5,568 nt of DNA from Anaerolineae bacterium. GTDB taxonomy: Bacteria > Chloroflexota > Anaerolineae > 4572-78 > J111. The DNA is taken from assembly GCA_020433785.1 (NCBI GenBank), contig JAGRCC010000249.1:1-5568 (forward strand), given 5' to 3'. Position numbers and translations under genes: made by a program. The notes under the pieces are model-generated. The model did no database searches. It saw only the letters and a list, made by a program, of their open reading frames with translations, and was not told the DNA's origin. Below, in pieces: positions 1 through 4,800 of this stretch (position 1 is its first letter; every line of letters begins with the position of its first letter).

Positions 1-99
1 GATCCGGCCACGATCGACCCGGCGGCGTATGCCAACCGGGAAAACGAAGGCATTCTGCTGGTCGAGAACGCGGGTGAGTATCTGTACCGGCTGAAATAG
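1..99 (+). CDS. C-terminal end of an unrecognised protein (partial)
   Basis: Frame 1 is open from the window edge to a TAG stop at 97-99 and gives the last 32 residues of a protein, ending in ENAGEYLYRLK. The tail is mixed charged and hydrophobic, with no cysteine motif, membrane segment or domain signature that I recognise, so no function is assigned. Base composition is GC-rich like the neighbouring regulator gene. The assignment as coding rests on the open frame reaching the edge, GC-rich third positions, and a stop placed just before a hairpin-rich gap facing a convergent gene. The start and most of the gene lie upstream of the window. Confidence 0.6.
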   Translation, partial: DPATIDPAAYANRENEGILLVENAGEYLYRLK

Positions 100-129
100 T
101 CAGGTGGTCGATCAAAGCCAGCGCGCCTC

Positions 130-176
130 GCCGCCGGAGCGATCAGCGGCTCAATGGGGCGGTTATCCCCGGCGGC
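130..176. terminator. Hairpin-rich gap between convergent genes, possible bidirectional terminator
   Basis: An 8-bp perfect inverted repeat, GCCGCCGG at 130-137 and CCGGCGGC at 169-176, encloses smaller stems: GGGG 156-159 with CCCC 167-170, and GAGC 137-140 with GCTC 149-152. GCCGC 130-134 could also pair with GCGGC 146-150, so alternative folds exist. The position between the two convergent stops (97-99 and 195-197) fits a shared terminator. No U-tract follows on either strand, so it is not a classic intrinsic terminator. It could be a factor-assisted stop or simply GC-rich sequence. Confidence 0.35.
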
Positions 177-194
177 TCGCGGCGCGACCCGATT

Positions 195-881
195 TCAAAC
201 CCAATTCTTCAAGCCTTCCCGGTCCACAATTTCGATCCGATGGCGGGTCATCTCAATCAGACGGGCCTGCTGCAACTCTTTAAAGGCGCGAGTGACGGTT
301 TCTCGAACGGTGCCTAAATGGGCGGCAATTTCGTCCTGAGTCCAGGTGCGGCGGCTTAATTTGTTGTCGTCGCCCGTTTGTTCCAGCAAAAAAGCGGCCA
401 GCCGGCCCGTCACCGATAAAAACGACAGGTTGTAGACCCGTTGCAGCAGATGCCGACAGCGCGTCGCCAAGATTTTGATGATCATATCGTTTAGGGCGGC
501 GTGTTTGCGGCGCAAGCGGTCCAACGCGTCGGTGGAGATAATCCAGAGCGTGGCGTCGTCGAGCGCGACGAGATTAGCCGGGTTGGGGCCGCCATCGACT
601 ATCGAAACCTCGTTGCACGAGTCGCCGGGGCCGAGGGGGGTTATGACGTGCTCGCGCCCCTCTTCGGAAAGGCGGTAGACCTTGCAATGACCGTCGACCA
701 CAAGATGCAGCCCGGCGTTTAGCTCCCCTTCGAGAAAAATGATCTCGCCCGTTCGGTAACGCCGCTCGATGCATTCGGCGGCTACGTCACGCAGCGCCGC
801 ATCGTCCAGGGCGTGAAAAAAGGGGACGCTTCTAATGAAAGAGTTCGACCGGTCGAAGTCGAAGAACGGGGGTTGGCTCAC
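195..881 (-). CDS. Crp/Fnr-family transcriptional regulator
   Basis: This 228-residue protein has the full two-domain layout and normal length of the Crp/Fnr family: a cyclic-nucleotide-binding-like beta-roll (about 20-118), a long dimerisation helix (about 119-150), and a winged helix-turn-helix (about 155-222). The recognition helix GTVRETVTRAFKEL (190-203) carries R193, E194 and R198, equivalent to CRP R180, E181 and R185, which read TGTGA half-sites. In the ligand pocket the usual cassette with Arg-Ser/Thr-Ala is replaced by GGPNPAN (97-103). The phosphate-binding Arg is therefore missing and cAMP is unlikely to be the ligand. There is no N-terminal cysteine cluster, so it is not an FNR-type Fe-S sensor. 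The start is GTG at 881-879, chosen because AAAGGAGG lies just upstream. It is divergent to the small zinc-ribbon gene. Family assignment is secure; the signal sensed is unknown. Confidence 0.93.
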   Translation of the reverse strand: MSQPPFFDFDRSNSFIRSVPFFHALDDAALRDVAAECIERRYRTGEIIFLEGELNAGLHLVVDGHCKVYRLSEEGREHVITPLGPGDSCNEVSIVDGGPNPANLVALDDATLWIISTDALDRLRRKHAALNDMIIKILATRCRHLLQRVYNLSFLSVTGRLAAFLLEQTGDDNKLSRRTWTQDEIAAHLGTVRETVTRAFKELQQARLIEMTRHRIEIVDREGLKNWV

Positions 882-883
882 AA

Positions 884-893
884 CTCCTCCTTT
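884..893 (-). promoter_or_regulatory. Strong Shine-Dalgarno for the Crp/Fnr gene
   Basis: Read on the minus strand, AAAGGAGGAG precedes the GTG start at 881. The AGGAGG core is 4 nt from the start, slightly close but very strong. It supports the GTG start over internal candidates. Confidence 0.75.
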
Positions 894-962
894 GATTGCC
901 GCTGTTGCCCTCCGCTGCGGACTAAATGGCTCGCCACAAGAAATGGCAACAACGTGAGCGAG

Positions 963-990
963 TTGAAGCGGGCTGCGGCAGTTCTATAAT
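963..990 (+). promoter_or_regulatory. Possible sigma70-type promoter in the divergent region
   Basis: TTGAAG (963-968) and a perfect TATAAT (985-990) are separated by 16 bp on the plus strand. It points toward the zinc-ribbon gene but would give a leader of about 150 nt. It may be a second upstream promoter or chance. I could not find a convincing minus-strand promoter for the regulator gene in the same gap. Confidence 0.3.
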
Positions 991-1067
991 GTTCGTTCGA
1001 TATCGGGTTCGTAATTTGCAGGCGGCCTCATTATCTTATCGCGGCCGGTTCGTGTCAAACCGCTCCA

Positions 1068-1083
1068 TGTGATCAAAGTCACG
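1068..1083. promoter_or_regulatory. CRP-like operator TGTGA-N6-TCACG
   Basis: TGTGATCAAAGTCACG is a near-perfect dyad, TGTGA at 1068-1072 and TCACG at 1079-1083, differing from the CRP consensus arms TGTGA-N6-TCACA by one base. Its centre (1075.5) is about 41.5 bp upstream of the start point predicted from the -10 box at 1105-1110. That is the class II activator position, where the site takes the place of a -35 element. The regulator encoded next door has the matching R-E-R recognition residues. Binding by that regulator is inference; another Crp-family paralogue could use the site. Confidence 0.72.
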
Positions 1084-1104
1084 GACTTGCCGGGGGAGAA
1101 CCAT

Positions 1105-1110
1105 TATAAT
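1105..1110 (+). promoter_or_regulatory. -10 box of the zinc-ribbon gene promoter
   Basis: A perfect TATAAT ends 39 nt before the ATG at 1150. No good -35 hexamer lies 16-18 bp upstream; that space is filled by the CRP-like dyad, as in activator-dependent promoters. The predicted transcription start is near 1117, giving a short leader of roughly 33 nt. Confidence 0.6.
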
Positions 1111-1149
1111 TCACAAAAATTAGCCAACCTATTTTTCAAGGAGACAAAA

Positions 1150-1353
1150 ATGAGTCAGTCTACCCAACCGTTGACCTGTTTTAACTGTGACAATTCGGAA
1201 CAATCCGTGCCGATGGTTCGAATTAGATTTGCCGGGTATCAGACCTGGCTTTGTTCGCAATGTATGCCTACCCTGATTCACCAAACGGAAGAGTTGATGG
1301 ATAAATTAACGGCAGCCAGCCAACAAGCTCAAGAGGCTGAAGGGGAGATGTAG
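1150..1353 (+). CDS. Small zinc-ribbon-like protein, 67 residues
   Basis: The protein has two CxxC knuckles, C10-FN-C13 and C35-SQ-C38, spaced by 21 residues. This is a typical four-cysteine zinc-ribbon arrangement, here probably binding Zn(II). The second knuckle is followed by MPTLIHQ and a glutamine/alanine/glutamate-rich helical tail (about 44-67). There is no signal peptide or membrane segment, so it should be cytoplasmic. The start is ATG at 1150 because AAGGAG (1138-1143) sits 6 nt upstream. An in-frame ATG at 1069 lies inside the operator and upstream of the -10 box and is unlikely. The gene has its own promoter with a CRP-like site and is divergent to the Crp/Fnr gene. I do not know a function for this small family. 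The metal site could serve nucleic-acid or protein binding, or redox sensing, but nothing here decides between them. Confidence 0.82.
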   Translation: MSQSTQPLTCFNCDNSEQSVPMVRIRFAGYQTWLCSQCMPTLIHQTEELMDKLTAASQQAQEAEGEM

Positions 1354-1510
1354 CCATTCGATAAGCCGGGCCGGTTTTCGGCTAGATGAGCGGATACCGC
1401 CGGGTTGGTAGGCTTGACGGAGGAATCTACTTACTTGCATCGTTTCCAACGACCAACAGAATCATAATTTTTTTCAACTAAAATCAAACAATAATCTAAA
1501 TTTTTCTGCA

Positions 1511-1516
1511 TATAAT
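1511..1516 (+). promoter_or_regulatory. Possible -10 box upstream of the repeat region
   Basis: This is a perfect TATAAT preceded by TGCA. There is no recognisable -35 hexamer at the right distance, and the surroundings are so AT-rich that chance is a real possibility. If used, transcription would begin near 1523 and include both repeat copies in a kinase leader of about 325 nt. Confidence 0.3.
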
Positions 1517-1532
1517 TTTTCCGCATTTTCGG

Positions 1533-1622
1533 CTAAAATAAGGGTAAGTTGAGGTTGCGGGCATTCTATATCTCCTTTCTGCGTAGAGCGCCTGGAGAAG
1601 ATAATTTTAAGAATTATCGACT
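1533..1622 (+). repeat. Diverged direct repeat, copy 1
   Basis: Landmarks shared in the same order with copy 2 are CTAAAATAAG (1533-1542), TAAG (1545-1548), TTGCGG (1555-1560; TTGTGG in copy 2) and TTTAAGAATTATC followed by GACT (1606-1622). The 13-base TTTAAGAATTATC is identical in both copies. Copy 1 is longer because the segment between TTGCGG and the 13-mer holds the left arm of a large hairpin. Confidence 0.55.
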
Positions 1623-1637
1623 CCGGCGCTCTATCGC
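1581..1637 (+). repeat. Long imperfect hairpin in the intergenic region
   Basis: The left arm pairs with the right arm as TAGAGCGCC 1584-1592 with GGCGCTCTA 1625-1633 (9 bp perfect), GGAG 1594-1597 with CTCC 1621-1624 (after a single bulged T), and GATAATT 1600-1606 with AATTATC 1612-1618. A 2x2 internal loop and a 5-nt terminal loop remain. GCG 1581-1583 can extend the stem with CGC 1635-1637 across one bulged T. This makes at least 20 pairs. No T-run follows, so it is not a simple terminator. It could be an RNA structure, a palindromic repeat element or an operator. Confidence 0.7.
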
Positions 1638-1700
1638 GTTTCAAGGGATTTTAACTTTTATCCCCCTATTATTCAAACATTCAACTCAAAAAACATTAAT

Positions 1701-1728
1701 TTCTTACATTTTCAACGTAACTTATATA
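1701..1728 (+). promoter_or_regulatory. Possible promoter directly upstream of the structured leader
   Basis: TTCTTA (1701-1706) and TATATA (1723-1728) are 16 bp apart. The predicted start near 1735 lies just before the left arm of the candidate leader structure at 1743. Both hexamers are weak matches in AT-rich DNA. Confidence 0.3.
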
Positions 1729-1742
1729 AACATCTAATTTAT

Positions 1743-1837
1743 TCCAACACTAAAATAAGTTAAGATGTAAATTGTGGAAAGTCAGGTTTAAGAATTATCT
1801 GACTAGCACGGTTAATGTGTTGCATTCCAGTGTTGGA
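1743..1837 (+). ncRNA. Candidate structured mRNA leader of the kinase gene
   Basis: A perfect 9-bp pairing, TCCAACACT 1743-1751 with AGTGTTGGA 1829-1837, closes the element. Inside it, GGAA 1776-1779 pairs with TTCC 1825-1828. That helix encloses two adjacent hairpins: AGTCAG 1780-1785 with CTGACT 1799-1804 (13-nt loop), and AGCAC 1805-1809 with GTGTT 1817-1821 (one G-U pair, 7-nt loop). The layout is a three-way junction with a 24-nt A-rich strand (1752-1775). The right closing arm covers the GGA of the kinase Shine-Dalgarno (1835-1838), so the folded form would hide the ribosome site. I recognise no known riboswitch core. The pairings are seen directly; a regulatory role is inference. Confidence 0.4.
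1750..1804 (+). repeat. Diverged direct repeat, copy 2
   Basis: This is the shorter copy of the element at 1533-1622: CTAAAATAAG (1750-1759), TAAG (1761-1764), TTGTGG (1772-1777) and TTTAAGAATTATC (1787-1799) followed by TGACT. The flanks of the 13-mer form a different stem (AGTCAG/CTGACT) from that in copy 1 (GGAG/CTCC and GATAATT/AATTATC). The copies therefore keep a hairpin with different stem sequence around the same core. Confidence 0.55.
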
Positions 1838-1855
1838 GATACTATGAATGTTTAA
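1835..1855 (+). promoter_or_regulatory. Kinase start region: Shine-Dalgarno plus overlapping 3-codon ORF
   Basis: GGAG (1835-1838) is 9 nt before the kinase ATG at 1848. It is only 5 nt before another ATG at 1844, which reads Met-Asn-Val-stop (1844-1855) in a different frame, across the kinase start. The kinase frame has TGA at 1845-1847 immediately before its ATG, so the start cannot be further upstream. Ribosomes may be shared between the two ATGs. Confidence 0.6.
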
Positions 1856-4800
1856 TCTAATAGATCTTGGACAAGTAAATACAGAGATACTTGAAGAATT
1901 AAATATTGGTTATCTGTTAGTGGATAAAAATTTACGGATATTGACCAGTAGTTTTTTAGGTAAAAATTGGTTTATAAATGAGCTCCACCCACCGGAAGGG
2001 TTTTCGGTGCTTAACCTTTTTCCGGAACTTGTAGAATTTGAAACTAAGCTATTAGAACTGGGTCAGGGGCTTGTTGATCGTTTGGAGGTTGAAAAAATCC
2101 AACGAGGATCAGATAATGAACCAGAGAAATATTTTAACTTAGTAATCAAACCATATCAAAATGACCAGGCAACTCTTTTATTTTTAATGACGGAAGCCAC
2201 TGATTCAGTGGCGTTAAAGCAAGAGTTACAATCCGAGCGTGAAAAAACTCAGTTACTCGATGCCGCCAAAAGTGAAATAGAATCCGAATTACGAGCCGCA
2301 TATCTTAAATTGAAAAGCCTTTCTAAAAAACAAACAGCCCAATTAAACCATACAAAAATAGAACTGAAACATCGAGATCAACAATTACAAATATTAAATG
2401 CTATTCCCGATTTAATTCTTCGAGTCAATAGAGATGGGGCTATCTTAGATGTCAAACCTTCCGAGGAGATCAATCTATTTTCGGAATCAAAAGAATTTAT
2501 TGGTAAATCTTTAGCAGAGGTACTACCCATTAAGATTGCTCAGCAAGCCTTGCAAGCAATCGATTTGACGTTCATTACTGAAAATACACAGCGGTTTGAA
2601 TTTCAATTGACTATTCAACAGCGACGATACGACTATGAAGCTCGAACGTCAGTTATTGAAAAAGATGAAGTACTAATAATTATTCGAGATATTACCCAGC
2701 GTAAACGTGTTGAAAAAGAACGATATCAATATATTGAGCGATTACAAATATTACGTGAGATTGATCGGGCCATTCTAGAATCTCATTCGTCCGAGGCCAT
2801 TGCCCAAGCCACTTTAATGCAAATTCGACAATTAATCCCTGTGTGTTCGAGAGCGCTGGTTACTGTTTTCCATTTCGATACAAACGAGGCTCAAATATTT
2901 GCGGTTAGTTCTACCGAAAAGACGGAATTAGGGTTGGGTCAGCGGATGGATATTGCTGAGTACGGTAACATCGCCATACTCAAACAGGGAAGTACATTTA
3001 TTACTGGAAATCTTTCAACTACAAAAAACAAATTAGGCATCCAAAAAAAGTTACTAAATGAAAGTATTCAATCTACTGTTCAAGCGCCCCTCATTGCTCA
3101 AGGTCAATTAATTGGCGAATTAATTTTGGGAGCAGATTATCCAAATGCCTTTTCTTACGAGTTTATAGAAATAGCCAGCGAAGTGGCCGCTCGAATGGCA
3201 ATCGCTATTCAGAATACTCATCTTTATAATGAGCTTGACCAGCGCATTGAAGAATTGGCCACATTAAATGTCATCGGCCAGACAATTGCTTCGACATTAA
3301 ATCTGTCCGAAATCTTAACGAGTATTACTGATCACGTTAGCCGGCTATTAAATGTAACAGCCGCCTCGGTTGTATTACTGGATAGGGCCAAAAGTGATAT
3401 GTGGTTCGCCACTGCTGCTGGTGAAGGAGCAGATTTTATCAAAGGTAAAAGATTGGCTTGCAATCAAGGGATTGTCGGTTGGGTGGTCGAAAATGGGGAG
3501 CCGGCTTTGGTATCGGACACGGCCAATGATCCTCGCTTTTATGCCGCATTTGATGAGAAAAGCGGTAAGATCACACGTTCGGTTCTTTGTGTGCCCCTGC
3601 AAGCCAAAGGTCGAACCATAGGGGCCATCGAGGCGATCAATAAAGAAGCCGGCACTTTTAATGAACGAGATTTACATATTCTTAGTGCAGTGGCGGCATC
3701 AGCGGCTACTGCCATTGAAAATGCTCGACTTTATCAACAAGCTCAACAAGAAATTATCGAGAGGAAGCAAGCAGAGCGAGAACTGGACCTGTTTTTTACT
3801 TTATCTCTGGATATGCTGTGTATTATGGATATTGATGGCTACATCCGGCGCTCAAGCCCTGCCTTCGAAAAAACATTGGGGTGGACTTCTAGCGAATTAG
3901 AATCGAGGCCATATTTCGATATTATACATCCGCAGGATCTTGAGAGTACATTGGCCGAAAGGGCGCAGCTCGCTCAAGGCATCCCAACAGACTATTTTGA
4001 AGTTCGATGCCGGCACAAAAACGGCACGTACCGATGGCTAGCTTGGTCTATCCAACCTGGCGCGGATGGGATCCTTTATGGCGTTGCCCGTGATGTTACA
4101 AAACAGAAACAGACGGAAGACTTGCTCCGATCCGCAGTTCAGAAAAACAGTCAATTGGCTGCAGCAATTGAAAATGCCCCCATTGGCGTTAGCATAAGTG
4201 ATCCCAATCAACCTAATCATCCGATTGTTTTTGTCAACCCGGCTTTTACGGAAATAACCGGGTATTCTGAAAAAGAAGTTATTGGGAAAAATAGTCGAAT
4301 TCTGCATGGAGAGAACACTGCCCCCCAAATTGCTAATGAAATTCAAAAGGCAATTTTGACACATCATACCTATTCTTGCGTCTTACTAAATTATCGCAAA
4401 GACGGCACAACTTTTTGGAATGAACTGACACTCAGCCCGGTTTTCGATAACGAGGGTCACTTAAGTAACTTCGTTGAACTCGTAGTCGATGTCACAGCGC
4501 GTAAACAGGCTCAAGAAAGTTTAGTTGAAGAACGAGCGTTGTTGGCTCAGAGGGTCGAGGAACGTACGGCCGAATTAAGAGCGGCTAATATCGAATTAGC
4601 CCATGCGGCCCGTCTGAAAGATGAGTTCCTGGCTAATATGAGCCACGAACTACGTACACCGTTGAACGCTATTCTATCGATGTCAGAAATTCTAAAAATG
4701 GAGACCTATGGATCTCTCAATGACGAACAGAAAAACACCTTAAAATATATCGAAGAAGGCGGACGACACCTTCTGGCCTTAATTAATGAAATATTGGACC

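Larger units (their letters stand above)
1354..1847. other. Long AT-rich, structured intergenic region before the kinase
   Basis: No convincing protein gene is present in these 494 bp. The first about 90 bp are GC-rich with minor stems (AGCCG 1364-1368 with CGGCT 1379-1383; GCGG 1390-1393 with CCGC 1397-1400). From about 1455 the sequence turns sharply AT-rich with T-runs (1468-1474, 1501-1505). It then holds two diverged copies of a repeat, a 20+ bp hairpin, candidate -10 boxes and a structured leader abutting the kinase start; these are listed separately. Confidence 0.7.

Noticed and set aside
154..774. Open frames overlapping the Crp/Fnr gene
   Set aside because: The Crp/Fnr frame explains the sequence with complete domains; the others lack domain signals.
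195..881. FNR-type oxygen sensor
   Set aside because: The protein lacks the N-terminal cysteine cluster; its cysteines (C37, C66, C89, C142) are scattered through the domains.
1069..1149. N-terminal extension of the zinc-ribbon protein to an ATG at 1069
   Set aside because: That ATG lies inside the CRP-like site and upstream of the TATAAT box. It has no Shine-Dalgarno, while the ATG at 1150 has AAGGAG at ideal spacing.
1404..1474. Intrinsic terminator for the zinc-ribbon gene from GTTGGT (1404-1409), ACCAAC (1452-1457) and the T-run at 1468-1474
   Set aside because: The stem is only 6 bp with a 42-nt loop, and the T-run is 10 nt away, which is not a convincing terminator.
1549..1737. 62-codon open frame in the intergenic region
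   Set aside because: It runs through the long hairpin and AT-rich repeat, begins without a clear Shine-Dalgarno and has no recognisable protein features.
1765..1790. Second CRP-like site in front of the kinase (TGTGG...GTCAG)
   Set aside because: The half-sites have mismatches and the wrong spacing for TGTGA-N6-TCACA.
1533..1837. CRISPR array, retron msr/msd or insertion-sequence end
   Set aside because: There are only two diverged repeats without regular spacers, no reverse transcriptase or transposase in the window, and no clear terminal inverted repeats with target duplication.
4281..4310. Functional blue-light LOV photoreceptor
   Set aside because: The adduct-forming Cys is Ser816 and the signalling Gln position is Val879, so canonical LOV photochemistry is not supported. 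The domain is kept only as LOV-like.
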